Assembly (NCBI RefSeq): GCF_014805625.2
Contig: NW_023998490.1
Location: 2,757,987-2,821,986, forward strand
Direction: 5' to 3'
Length of the DNA: 64,000 nt
From: Glossina fuscipes
Taxonomy: Eukaryota; Arthropoda; Insecta; Diptera; Glossinidae
Shown here: in pieces, positions 36,940 through 49,285 of the stretch
Layout of the letters: every line of letters starts with the position of its first letter
Numbering within the stretch: position 1 is the first letter of the stretch
Program-made: the position numbers and the translations under genes
Notes under the pieces: model-generated
Told to the model about the DNA's origin: nothing
Database searches by the model: none
Seen by the model: the letters and a program-made list of their open reading frames with translations, nothing else

Positions 36940-37205
36940 TTGAAGTGTGACAGAATTATGCAAAATCAGTATAATTCTTTTGCAAAAAGGAAAAACGATA
37001 ATTATATAAAATTTAGTATAAATAGCTCTAGCAAAACTTAATAAATAATATTGTCGTAAAGCAATACAAAAAGCGTTGTATACGCTAAAACATAAAAAGG
37101 CGTTCCGTCCGCCTGACATATTAGCTAGGAACTGCTTTTAACCGATTTTTGTATTGGCACCAAAAGAAGTAGATTGACTTGGCGGACTGAAGCCGAGGAG
37201 TATAG
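36940..37205 (+). mobile_element. LTR retrotransposon fragment, copy B
   Basis: Partner of 26988-27375 in the same orientation, from 'tgaagtgtgacagaattatgc' through 'aaaatttagtataaatag' and 'aataaataa' to 'gacttggcggactgaagccg'. It is about 110 bp shorter, mainly through loss of the 'ataagaataat' reiterations present in copy A. It begins about 90 bp from the mariner relic; either could have inserted near the other. Confidence 0.55.
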
Positions 37206-37209
37206 GAAA

Positions 37210-39100
37210 GTATTCCACTGTACACAAACATTCATCACGTTCTCCACACAACCAACAAAATTTATTGCAGTATCATCAATAGAAGTTTCTGATCAAAATA
37301 CATGCAAGAATCTAATATATTGGATTCTGCACAACATTTTTTTGCGTTTTTTCATTAAAATTCTAAGAAAACTCTCCTATAGATACAACCGATAGCCTTT
37401 TGCCAATTTTATGTAAAAAACATTATGCCGCTACTATAGCGCCTTAACTACCTTAATTGATAATAGCAGGAATTAGAGCTCAATGTTTGGGAACATTGGG
37501 ATTGCGAATTTTTTTCGGAAATTTGAATTAACAAAAGTCAAGATCGCCAAAACTGCGCGATTCTAAAACGAGTTATTATGAATGCCGCCATGAAATTTTT
37601 TCTTGATCTATTATGCCACGCGATCAATAACACATTTTTCTAGCATCAATGTTTTGATTATCTCATAATAAGGCTTATCGATACCACTTAAACTTGTTGA
37701 AGATAGGTTTCGCATAAATTAAATTGTAGTCGCCTAAGAGAGTATGAATCACGCAGTTGCGTTGATGGTGGTAAATGAAGCGGTGAGTGCTATGAAGTTG
37801 GCTTTATACGAGACATATTCCTAGTTTCTTGTTTTTTGTTTAAAACAAGCGCTTATTCACTTGCACTGGTTGTTAGTACAACATTTTAATAACTGCTAAG
37901 TATTTCTGTTAATTGTTTATTGTCTACATTTAAAATCATTTTGAAAGTCTGTTGAGCTTATTGATGTTTAAATACTTAATTGAAATTCGTTTAATGATGT
38001 ATGTATTAATATTATTTGGTATGTTTTGTAAAACGAAAGAAATGCAAGAAATTCTTTTAATAATTATTTCAACCAAAAGTGGCTTAATGGGTATTAAATG
38101 ATTTAATCTAAAAGCTTTTATCGTACGCTTGAATGAATTTTCATTTTCATAATATTGAATACCGTTTAACCTATTGGAAGTTCACTTAAGTCGACTTAGT
38201 TGAAATTCAGTAAATCGCAAATAATTTATGCGTGGAAAGATAAAAGTTTCTTGAGATTTAAAAAGTATCGAAACATTTTATTACGAAAATTATACGTTAA
38301 GTAGAACGAAGAAGCAAGCATAAGAGAATTGGTTCATTTTGTTGGGAAGTGAATTTTACAAATCGTACAAATTGTATTGTTGGAGCAGACGTAAATTAAA
38401 CCCATTTAGGTCTTCAAATGAATGCCAAGAATAAGAATAAAATTTACTTAAGGTTAATAGATGAACATAAGGTATTTGCTCGATTATAGTTATAAGGTTA
38501 GTTAATATTAACATTTAATAATGAATTTTCAAGATGAAAACGAGTTAAAATTCTTTTAAAGCCGATGGCCTCAGACGCTAGTGCTTTAAGACGTTAGTCT
38601 TAGAATTTATTCTCTGGCTAAATGAATAATAATAATAATAATAATAAAAGACTTGTAATTTTCTTCGAATAAATCGCTTGTTTGGCTTTAAGAAATTAAC
38701 TAAGAAGCCTGAATGTGTTCACATTCAGTTTTACAATTCACGTTTGGTGGCTTAAAAGGCCGCAAACCGGGGGAAAATATAACCAAGGACAAATCTTTAC
38801 TTTCACTAGTGAAAGGCGGAAAAATTTTTGATTTTACGTAATCAATCAGAACAACACAACAAAATAGACCAACGTGATCCAATCTTAATACAGTATAATT
38901 GGTGTACAAATGGTGTAAGATAATACCATTTTTCTCATCACAAGATACTAAAACTTACGTCTTATTGCCACATAAAACCCTATTTTTTGCAGGATATATA
39001 GGTTTGGGGGTGCAGTCGTATCCAATCCAAACCGTGCACAATCACTGAGTATCCCGAAATGTTATTTTCGACGAGGAGTAATGAAACAAGCAAATTTGTT
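37210..39100. other. Non-coding stretch with an AAT microsatellite
   Basis: No gene recognised. A run of 'aat' units lies at 38626-38646. The rest is AT-rich single-copy-looking sequence. Confidence 0.4.
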
Positions 39101-39800
39101 TTTTATACTCATCACCGAAGGGTGAAGGGTATTTAAATTTTGTCGAAATGTTTGCAACGCTCAAAAGGAAGCATCATGGACCCCATCGGTAACAAATAAA
39201 TGTACAAAAATGTGAATGCCTGTACAAAAATTAAAAAAAAAAGACCGATTCTACCCAATATTATAGTGTATCAAGATTTAATTACTTTCTCAATACCTTT
39301 ATAACAAGCAGAAGCAGGCTCCATAAAATATACAAATTCTGAGCCATTTACAACCCTTGAATGCACGTAAACATGTCCACCTGTGCTTGTATGGTCATCT
39401 GCCTATCTGCGTAACTGTGCAGTATTTGTTGTAAACATTCTGTCTTTAACGAAAACGAAGGTATAGCCTACAAATTTGCAAAAGAATTTGGAATTAAACT
39501 TTTGCAACAACACGCCCACCATGCCCGCACGCCTTTGCGCCAAAAAATTTTATTTTGAAAATAGAAAACATCAGCTGTGTCCACTCCATGTTATAGAGAA
39601 TGAAAATTTAGGTCATTCTTTTTTTTTAGTTTTTTTAGGATAAATTTTCTTTATTGTTTTTTTAAGTAAAGGTTGCTTCAATACCGGGCTTTATGTGGGA
39701 AGGGATTGTAAAAATGGTTTGATCCAATCAGTGGAGTCATCAAAATATCTAAAAAATTGCAACGTGTAGACTATGTGGATAGACAGATATAACAAAATGT
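39100..39800 (+). repeat. R2-type dispersed repeat, long copy
   Basis: Starts 'atactcatcaccgaagggtg' and contains 'caacgctcaaaaggaagc', 'aatattatagtgtatcaaga', 'catctgcctatctgcgtaac', 'acaaatttgcaaaagaattt' and 'catgcccgcacgcctttgcg', aligning with 32.4-33.1 kb. The end (39665-39760) contains a piece of inverted R1-like sequence ('gggctttatgtgggaaggg'). Confidence 0.65.
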
Positions 39801-39809
39801 ATTAATGTG

Positions 39810-39920
39810 TGTATATATAAATATATATATAATAATAATATAGAATAAGATATTATATATATAATATATATAATATAATATGTCATAATACGATACATAC
39901 AATAATCTACAATATATACT
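39810..39920. repeat. TA-rich low-complexity block
   Basis: Irregular 'tata'/'ataat' sequence over about 110 bp. Confidence 0.8.
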
Positions 39921-39999
39921 TAATGCATATTTTACTCGAATCGGCTTAGAAACTGATTGTGTATCAATTCAAATAATAAAGGGAGGGTTGATCACGAGC

Positions 40000-42830
40000 C
40001 TTTACATACCCGATGTGATTTTTATTTATCTATTCATTTACACAATAGATTCAGCTAAAATAAATTAAGAGTCGAATTCAAATTACGTTTGGAAATAAAA
40101 CTTAGGCTAAGCTTCATTAGCAACTATTACAAGGTGTGGATATAAAGAAAAGTGTAAAAAAAAAATGAAAAAAGTATAAAATGAATAAAATTCATGCATA
40201 AACAAAAAAGGGATAAAAAAGAAAAAGGCGTATACACTTCTCTCGGAGAAGCACGCCCGCAGCTGATATATGTCCAAGTTGGGAGTGAACCCTTAGGCCG
40301 TTGCAAACGCAACCTGATATTAAACTATTCGATGGCGTTTTTTCACAGTGCGTTTCACATTTAAGGCGCACTGTCTTCATACATTTGATAGCTGACGTAG
40401 TAATGCTCCCAAATTAGGAAAGGCAAAACCTGCATTTCCGGCGTACTTTACTTCTGTTACTACCGAGAAGGTAAAAGCGATGCTCAAGCTAGGAGAAAAT
40501 TATTGCATGGCTATGGATGCGATCACCTAATAATTTTCGAATTTATTGGACGGTGTCGGTCTAGTGTGAGAACACAGGTCACTATGCAGTTAATACAGCA
40601 TTTCCAACTGCACCTATTTGAGATGAAAATTGATTACTGCTGATCATCCGTATAGCAGCGCTTGCGAGTAGTGACTGCTGGCCCTTCGGAGAGTGTTATG
40701 GCGGCTAATCCCAAAAACGTAGGAGCTATAAGTAATCAGGCTTTGAGTACTCCCTAAAATGTGTACTAAAGTGTGCTTCATGATCATAGACTTTAAATCA
40801 ATCTGGTTTCCTAAATGTTGAGGGGTCACCTGTTATGGAAATATACCGGCCCGCTCTAATAAACTACCGTGCCCTGAAGTTAAGTCAAAAAGTAAGTATT
40901 CACTTTAACCCTCTAACATAGCATTCTGGTCAAGGATGAGGCAATTTTTGTGAAATACTTTCGTTAAATTTGACGTATGGACGAAAGTCGTTATTTCTAG
41001 TTGGATAGATCTCACTCGACCAAGAGCTTTATGACAGTCATAAATGCCTATACCCCAAGGCAAATATAGTTTTTGTTCTCTTTACGCTGACCCTTTTCAG
41101 TCGGCTTCTTAAATTTCCTTAAACTTAAATTTCTGCCAATTTTCATTATTTCAATTCGATTTAAAGAGGGAAATGCCGTCTTGTCTCCCCATCAGTTCAA
41201 TTGCCTTTTTATGATAAGATTTAATTACCAAATACCTTAACGAGCAAATGTCAAACAACAAATATTTTTGTTTGTTTTTAATCACTCGAAGCGCACAAAC
41301 AAGGGATGATTGATTTATATGTATAGTCCTGTGAGAAAAATAAATATTAGCAATGAGAAGCAATCAAATTTAAAATTGTATTCTTAGGCATTAATTTTGA
41401 CCAACTATCCACTAATAGTTTAAAGTCATTTACTTTGTCAGCCAAGCGTAATAGTAACATAATTAAGTTTAACGAATCGCTCACAAGCACACGCATAGAC
41501 GGGCATACACTAAACATGTACTTGACAGTTTTATACGGTGTCAAGAGAGTAGTATTTGAAAATTGCTTACGTTTGGTGATTTAATGGTTGCAATGCTTGC
41601 TACTGTTTAATGCATGTAAACGGAAATTATTGAACGTGTTTGCTAAACGAATCGGGCATTGTTCGATATGCACAAATCACTCGAAGCTTGATACGGTGAA
41701 TATAGCAAATGCATGTTACTTTGCAACGATAAAGAGTAGCAGAATAGATACTTTTTACTTTTGCGGGTATTAATGCAGGAAAAATAGGTGCATGAACTCA
41801 AAGAGTAGGTAGTCAAACAACGAGATAGACAAGCAGTCCGTCAAGCAGTCAGTCAGGCAATCAGACTATTTACTACTTGATGCTAATTACCGAAAATATA
41901 AACAATTGTAATCTGTGCGTTTGTATATTTGTTTATGTTTTACCCAAGCAAATGTCCAACTAACAATATTAAAATTTTAAATTTAAGTCTTAGAATTAAT
42001 TTATAATGTTTTAGTTTCTTTTTTATGTTGCAAAATTCTTTCAAGTTTTCTAATTGCACATCACTTTGCCTATAAACAAGCACACGTAATTTTTTTGTAA
42101 ATATTAAATTTTTCTTTTTAAAAAGAAATATATGTATATATATATATATATATATATCATTCGAACACAAGATAATAAACACTTTGTATGCCTGCCTGAC
42201 CATGGCATACATGGTTTACCGATATATTATGCAATTGCTCTCGTAAATGTTTAAATCGATTGAAAATATTTAATTCTCTTAATTTTAGCTTTGGATTCTT
42301 TGTTTGCTTAAGTAAACCAATACAGAAATACAAAAGCAAAAATTATGGTCAATGAAAATTCATTAATTTGGCTTTTGTTTGGTGTGGTGCTTGCACACGT
42401 TTCTGTGAACATTTTTTAGCGTTTTTAGCGTTGTTATGTTTTCGTTGATCATAATAGAAATTGAGCAATCGATCGTCATAATTAAAGTAACAAATAATTG
42501 CTAATTTATTATTACGAAATATAAATATTATTTAATTTGATTAATATGCGAATTTTGATACAATGAGAATAAGAATATTGACCATTGAAAAGGTTGAAGA
42601 ACAATGTTAACCAATTTTTTCCGTACGCGAACTTTGAGCCCTCAAGAGCAAATCCTTCAAATTTTGGGTTGATTAGAAATATTTTATACCTTCACTAGCA
42701 TTGCTCTTAGTGTTTCAGATGGACAAATGCTTGCAATATGTGCTTAACTCCACGGCAACGGATAATAAGCGGTTGACAGAAATGGATAGCTTTAACCAGA
42801 CCTATTTTTTTCCTTTTAATAAGATCATTT
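40000..42830. other. Stretch without a supported gene
   Basis: At 40240-40880 the sequence is somewhat richer in GC and less repetitive than its flanks, but all six frames are interrupted and nothing was recognised. A TA run lies at 42133-42158. Confidence 0.35.
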
Positions 42831-42831
42831 A

Positions 42832-42928
42832 CTCAGACCAGAAAAGTACACTATACGACCAGAAAGTATACTATACAACCAGAAGGTATACTATACGACC
42901 GAAAAATATACTGTACGACCAGAAAGTT
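42832..42928 (+). repeat. 20-bp minisatellite, about 4.5 copies
   Basis: 'ctatacgacc' or close variants start at 42851, 42871, 42891 and 42911, exactly 20 bp apart, each followed by 'agaaagtata' or a variant; a more diverged first unit starts near 42832. Because 20 is not a multiple of three, peptides read through it are unlikely to be functional. Each unit contains a near-palindromic 'gtata(c)tatac' core. Confidence 0.9.
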
Positions 42929-42989
42929 GTTCTTTCCCGACATTAAACTTTCTCGACGTCGCTCCACTGAGATGAAATGATCCCCAACA

Positions 42990-43150
42990 AGTATAATGCG
43001 ATGACCATCAGAAAGAAGTGAGGAAAAGCAAAGAGATAGGGAACTAGCCGCAGCCTAGTAGCTGCGTAGCAGCCAAATCAGTAAGTGTTTTTATGTCTTT
43101 GCCGACTGTTCGTTCAACTCAGCTACGAGCAAAGTAAACTCTATCGCACA
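42990..43150 (-). mobile_element. SINE-like element, copy 2 (head missing or diverged)
   Basis: On the minus strand 'tttactttgctcgtagctga', 'cagtcggcaaagacat' and 'aggctgcggctagtt' match the body of the copy at 45.6 kb ('cactttggtcgcagct', 'cagtcggtaaagacat', 'aggctgcggtcacc'). The tRNA-like head is not recognisable. Confidence 0.6.
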
Positions 43151-43199
43151 GATATCTTCCCTGTGACCAAGACAGACAGCCTAAGCAAAACTCGCCAAA

Positions 43200-45530
43200 G
43201 TTCTGTTTTCAGCTATTAGGAAGGAGTAATTGGTTCTCTAGCGCTTCACGATCTTTAAATGGCCGTAGCCGCCCCGAAACTTCCGAAAGGGCTGCTGCCA
43301 TCTGTTAGATAGGTGCAACTTTTCACGCAGCAACTGCGCAAGCAGCGAGACTGCCGGTATAGCCATCGTAAGCAGAGACACAAGCAGGAGCTGCGTCCGG
43401 CAACAGTGAATGAATCAATTCTGCGCAACCATTCTGGAGCAACTCGCTACGGGTAATCTGACGGCAAAGTTTTCCAGTATTTACAGATAATAATTTTTGC
43501 CTTATACTTTATGGCAATTAAAGCTACTCTTGTGCTTGAGCTAAACCTATACACTGGAATAGCCGGAAAAATCTTCTTGTGCGATTATAAACTCGACACA
43601 TACGGATTCATTACTAATGACAGTAGAACATAGTTTAATTGTGATCAGTGCGCGGTCGTAGTTACACTGTTACGTAGCCACGTTCTTGCAATTTTTGCTC
43701 GGAAGAACTGGTTTAGATGGTTGAAAAGAGATGGCTTTGAAAGGTACTGACAGGCCAGAGCTGTTCGAAAATGAGCGACTGAAGGTAATAAATGCAAAAA
43801 TAACTTTAAAAACTTCCAGAGTGCCATGACCAAAAGAGGTATGCGGTACGCCTCGGAAGTGTGGGAATCGTTTAAAAGCAAGACAGGTGGATGCCACAAG
43901 AATGAAAACAAAAGGTGTTTTGCATCGAATCGAAAGCCCTTATGAAAAGTGAACTGTTTACGATAATTTAAACGGGTCCAAATGTTCATTTCATGTTTGT
44001 TAAAGTATCTGTAGACATAAACGTAATATAATATAATAATATAAACTGAAAACCTGAACGAAAACTGCGAGCTGTTGCTACTAATTATGCCTCTAGGTAG
44101 GGATACGAAAAGTAAGTTCCAAAAACTACTTAGGACCATTCAAACGATATATTTTTTTTACAATTACCCTACTCTCACAATATTATTCCTTTTAACCGCT
44201 TGCCATCACTTGCCTCGAGCAGCGATTTCGTTCTTACGAGGAATGAAAATAATGTATCGATTCTAGGTTCGTCCTTAAAGTCACAGGGAATTTGTATATT
44301 TGCAGGAAGATGGAAAAAAATTGTAGAAAATATTTTGAGTAATGAATTTGTTTCATTGTTTTTGTATACAAAGCCACAATTTTGACGAGACATGACTTTG
44401 AAACTCACTGGCATATTCAGCGCATTTTGTTTATTCAATAGCTGAGTGCTGTGGAATGCTCCCATCTTTCTGCATGGACATGGTACGCCTTCAAAATTTC
44501 TGCATAGGCCGTGTGTAAAAGCTTGGTTCAAGTAAAACAGACGCTATTTAAAAGTTAAAGAAAAAGTTTGCTTCTTAAGTCTTTTGTTCTACAACTAAAT
44601 TTGCTGTAATGACGAAGTTTTAATCTTTATATTAATGGAGCTTTACAAATATACAAAAGAAATTAAAAAGTAATATAGCATAGCGTTATTGGTTAATGTG
44701 GAATTGCGCACATTAAAAACGAAATCTCTAAAATTGTTAGGAAAGCTGCAATAACAAAGCCATTTACTACACTATGACGTAATTGAACACATCGTTCACA
44801 TAGTGATGAGAGTTTTAGTTCAAAGTAAATAATGAGCTCCGAAAGGAAAAGTTAAATAAAAATAACAAAGCGAAGCATTGGTAATTTTCAACGAATATTT
44901 AATCAAAACGTGGGTTGATGAAATAGTAAAAGCAAAAATATAAGATTAGCGAAAAGATTTTTCGGTTTATGCAAAATACTTGAAAGATTTCGTAAACCAG
45001 GCCAGAAGATGGATATGCCCATTTTACTCGAAAACGATTTCTCCCTTCCAGTCCATTTTTGAAACTGCGAAAGCTCGTTCTTCTGAGGTGTGAAGGCGTA
45101 GTGTGTAGTAGAAGTGTATGTGTTCTTTACACGTGGCTTTGAATCGACGCAAAATTACAGTTTTATTCGCGTAAAGCATCGTCAAACAGAATCGTTAAAT
45201 AGAACCGTCCTCATGATGAACTCTTTTCTTCCAGTTTAAGCAATGCAGCGTAGAATTCTCTCGTCAATCTACTTTTCAGATTCATTTTCTGAAATATAGG
45301 TGGTCCCATCCGATACCGTTTTGCGTGTTTTTTTTTACTCTTGCTTATGTAGACTTATTGTTGCGTTGACAACTGCGATACTCGTTTTGGCAACTTGTAT
45401 GTCCTCGCTTCTTTTAAACTACATCGTATAATAACTTATTATTTTAGGGAAGGAAGCAGGCGTCTCTAGATTAGAAAGAAGCCTGGCTTTTTCCCTATCA
45501 TTCAGAGCAAGTTGCCTATTGGCATAATAC
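43200..45530. other. Stretch without a supported gene
   Basis: Two minus-strand frames of 164 and 118 residues (43645-44139 and 44175-44531) are the longest here. Neither has a recognisable domain, splice signal or regular composition. The first 300 bp (43200-43480) are GC-richer, with no identified content. Confidence 0.35.
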
Positions 45531-45539
45531 CCTGCCGGT

Positions 45540-45755
45540 CAGAAATGAGGAAACGAAAGAGGAAAGAGAAATACATAAAGTGGTGACGGTGACCGCAGCC
45601 TAGCGGGTGTGTGCCCACTCGGGTGGTGTTATGTCTTTACCGACTGAGTACTCATTAAAGCTGCGACCAAAGTGTACCCTACTGCACTGACAATTGAACC
45701 CGCGGACATTGGCTTGGTAGTCGTGACTCTTACCCATTCGGCTATTCATGTGGCT
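45540..45755 (-). mobile_element. tRNA-derived SINE-like element, copy 3 (best head)
   Basis: On the minus strand the head reads 'tagccgaatgggtaag', a good A-box-like stretch, and about 33 bases later 'gcgggttcaattg', a B-box-like stretch. The A-box to B-box arrangement resembles a tRNA of the Leu/Ser type. The body follows with 'gtgcagtagggtacac', 'gagtactcagtcggtaaaga', 'aggctgcggtcacc' and a CT-rich 3' part. Its 5' end lies about 100 bp from a GC-rich block. Confidence 0.65.
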
Positions 45756-45859
45756 TGGATATTGGACTGATACTCTTGCAATGAAAATAATGTACCGCCC
45801 AGCGAAGAGTTTCTATTCCCGTATATTAATGCTTTAAGTCTGACTTTAGACTTTTTAAA

Positions 45860-46220
45860 TAAGTAAGGAATCACTGGGGTCAGGTTGCCAAGAGGTTCCC
45901 CGCTGCGGGGAATTGCTGGCTGTAGTTTTTGCTGCAACAGAATCCCCGTAGTGTGGGTTCTCTGCCTGACTGTTGGGACGGCCCTTAGTGGAGTTTCGTG
46001 GTGGCTATGGTTGCCCCCAAAATCGGGTGAACACTAAATGTTTGAGGTGTTAGATAGGCCCCGCCTCCGTCAGAGGGAAGGGCATGCCATACACATGCCC
46101 TTGATCTAGAACTACAGGGAACCTCCCTGCTCCCTGTGGGACGTGAGTGAAGTCTTCTTACTCCGCGTGCCAGCGGGCACCGCAAGGTTAAGCCTTACAG
46201 GCAAGTACTTGCGTTAAACC
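45860..46220. other. GC-rich, hairpin-rich block of unknown nature
   Basis: A sharply bounded stretch of about 360 bp, visibly richer in G and C than anything nearby. Local inverted repeats include 'ttcccc' gctgc 'ggggaa' (about 45895-45911), 'agggaacctccctgctccct' (near 46117) and 'gtgccagcgggcac' (about 46166-46179). No frame is open across it on either strand. It is followed at about 46244 by 'aataaat', a possible polyadenylation signal. It could be the structured untranslated end of a non-LTR retrotransposon or a structured RNA; I cannot assign it. Confidence 0.5.
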
Positions 46221-46839
46221 CCCCTGAAATTTCTGTCGTCTGTTGAATAAATATTGAACTCCGTCCAAGTAAAGCCGGCTTTCAAGAGCTTTTTTCTCAC
46301 AAGAGCTGCTGACTGCATATTAAGTCTATTTATGAAATTAAATGAAAGACGTAATCTGCGCAAAAAGCGAAATAGTTTTACCGGCACCAGAAATAACCAA
46401 TTAAATTCAAATTATCAATAGAATTTCTTTTTCACGATACCTCCATTAGTGAACGTTACAAGATATAGATAGAGCTTAAAATACCGCCATTGTTCGTTAG
46501 AAAGTGTAAACAAACAAACGCATGCATAACGAACAAGTACTTATAAAACCTTTAGCTGAACGTGTAATTATAAGAGTTTTGCATCATAGACACTACCATA
46601 ATTAAAAATACAAGTTGTAAGCATTTTTGAAAACATTAACACGGATGAGCCCGCAGTAACACTAATCATAGATTTCCTGGCCTTAATAGTTTAGCAAATT
46701 GTTTACGTTAAACTTCAAAAGACTTTGCTTTATTTCGCAGGAATTTACTTCATATTGTATTGCTTACATAATTATTCTCATACCTATCACCAAAAGATGG
46801 TGATATGTTCGTTTTATGAACATGTTCGCCAAATTGGGG

Positions 46840-47000
46840 AAGGATGTTGCCGACGCTGTATAATCATATTTTTGCTACAGTGTTTGCAGCCAACCTTCTT
46901 CTACAAGATATCGGTTTGGAATTTTGCGAAAATATTCAAACTTCTCGCACGCAGATTGGCAAATGAAAATGGTCTAAATTGGTCAAATAACACGGCAAAT
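46840..47000 (+). repeat. R2 repeat core fragment
   Basis: Contains 'caaacttctcgcacgcagat' and 'gaaaatggtctaaattggtc', matching the core at 22.6 kb and the fragment at 9.6 kb. The overlapping 113-residue open frame is repeat-derived. Confidence 0.5.
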
Positions 47001-47059
47001 CCGCTGCAACATAAAAAACAAAAAAAAAAAAAAATCCGGGCTTGCTTTTTCACTTATAA

Positions 47060-48960
47060 ACCGTAACAAATGTAACAATAAAAGTTTTAATATGGATGAT
47101 TCAACAATACCTAGAGCGGAGTGAAGGCATTGGCCACGACTTCTCAGTATGGTTCATTGGATTTTTTATATTCCTAGTGTTTCTTGGCGGGTGCGCGGTT
47201 CTGCCCCGACGGAATATCATTTTGTCACCTATTTTCTTTTTGGTTTTGTAAAAGTTCCTAATTATATACAGGTTTGTAAGGATCTTATACATATCTTATG
47301 CGAGAAACTGACGAAAATAATTAACCAATTAATGGACTTTTTTTTGAAAGATTAAAAGTGAAAAAAAGTCTCAAAAAAAGCCTTAAGATAAGACTTGCGA
47401 GTCAGTCTATCATTTCAAGTAATTCGTTGTATTGATAGTAGGTGTAATAGACAATTTATTTTATTATAATAAATTTTGCGGCAACATTTAGTCACTTTTC
47501 ACATTATAAGTTTTTCAGAAAAACGTAGTAACATTTTGAAGACTTTCAGAGCTATAACAAGAGATGTTTTTAAATTTGCCTGATATTTAGTAAATGAATC
47601 GCCGTCTGCTTAGGTAAATCCGTCTTTCTCTCTGCCTTGATGCCATGATCGAAATTTAATATTTTATATAGAAAAACGAAGTAAAAGTGCCTCCAGATTT
47701 AATTTAAAAAGCTGATGATTAGATTTCCGAATTGAAAAGTAATAATTTTTCAAAATCATGAAAAAATAGTAATCTCATCAACCATATATGTCTTTTTCGG
47801 TTCTATTAATACTTTTTTTATTTAATTAATTTATTAATTTAAACTCAAAAATAAGTTAATTAATTAATTTAATTAATTCAATTGCTATTAAAAATAAAAT
47901 TTGATAAAACTGAAAAAAGAAAACTGAAGTGAAATAAAGAATAAAATTTTCCAAATTCACATACGGCCTTTATATGCAATTTTATACAACAGCTTTTCAC
48001 ATAAATTGCAAGCGAACTGCACTGACGTTACACACGTCTGACTATTTGACTTTTTGTCCTTTGTCTTGTAAGGTAAATAATTATATGAAAAGAAATGATT
48101 GTTTTATTGAATGATTGAATGAGTGAGTGAACACTTTCACCTTTCTTTCGAGATTTTTTCACTCCTTTCGCTACTATAGATTTCTTTGCAGGCGAATAAG
48201 ATCTGCATTTGTTTTGCGATCTGTGGTGTTAATCAAAAATATCGTTGGCTACGGTTATGTTTTTATCTTAATTTACGTTACTTTTCAAATGCCAATCGTC
48301 CTTATGTTTATGTTATGTGCTGATGAAAAACCTGAGCTCTTTGCGGTTGTTTTACGACGTGTCTCGTGAATAATTTTCAATTTTATAAACTAAATGGCAA
48401 ACCTATTACATCTTAATTCTACCTGTAGGAAAACATTATTGTCATCATTTGCAGTAAATGCATAAATATGCATAACGCATATGTGCATACATCTTATAAA
48501 TATCGGCGAAAATGTTCATAAGCATGTTTTCATAACATACGCGTGACATTTGATAATAACTTATGATTGTTGTTAGCGTATAACCCGATGCACCTTTATC
48601 TGGCTGGGAGCTTAAGCCAAGTTGTTGTACAGTCGTACCTTGTATGCATTTAATTGTTATATTTTATGAGCTTTTTTTTTGTTTTTTTTTAAGTTACTAT
48701 TATTGTTGGAAGGCGTGATTTGAAATTTTCACAGAAGTGAAAACCTTTTCAATTAAACACCAAATTTAAAATCTCTGCAGAAGAGCCACACAAACAAGAC
48801 AGTGAACGCGTAATAATTGATAAAAGCACGAAAAGTGTAACAGGATAACTACCAGCCATCGTCAACTTTTGTTTACAATTAGGTTATGTCATAAGAAAAT
48901 AATAAGTTATATATAATATATCATATGTAGGGTCAAGTTCGTTCCACTTATTCAATGCTA
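47060..48960. other. AT-rich stretch without a supported gene
   Basis: Contains a block of 'ttaattaatt' repeats at about 47818-47882. Nothing else recognised. Confidence 0.4.
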
Positions 48961-48979
48961 CACCATTTGTGGTGCAGAG

Positions 48980-49285
48980 CCATACTATGTTCGTGCGGAT
49001 GTACGCAATGTCCAGAAAATCCAACTTTTATTATATCTAAGCTTATCTGTCCGTTTGTATGGGTTCCTTTTTTTGTGCTCAGCCTACAGGTCGCAATTTT
49101 TAAGATATTTTGATGAAGCTTAGTACACTGACAAGTTTTAGCCCAAGAACAAAAGTATTCAAAATGGTTCTAATATAAAGCCTTACATTGCAAAATCGCT
49201 ACAACAACAACAGTATTGAGCGGAGAGGTGTAAGGCATTTGACGGTAGGCCCTGGCTCACCATAATGTTTTTACTTCTTCGTTTT
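48980..49285 (+). repeat. R1 repeat, near-complete copy
   Basis: Reads 'ctgtccgtttgtatgggttc', 'cagcctacaggtcgcaattt', 'gatgaagcttagtacactga', 'tagcccaagaac', 'aaaatggttc', 'aaagccttacattg' and a tail 'ggcatttgacggtaggccct' with 'ggctcaccataatgttttta'. Good reference for the family. Confidence 0.7.

Noticed and set aside
42832..42928. Possible CRISPR-like array because of regular 20-bp spacing
   Set aside because: Units are contiguous tandem repeats without unique spacers, in a eukaryotic context.
43645..44531. Minus-strand frames of 164 and 118 residues
   Set aside because: No domain, irregular hydrophobic composition, no consistent splice signals. Treated as chance or decayed sequence.
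45600..45755. Functional tRNA gene on the minus strand
   Set aside because: A-box-like and B-box-like stretches are present, but no cloverleaf with acceptor stem could be drawn, and the related copies diverge in the head. A SINE head fits better.
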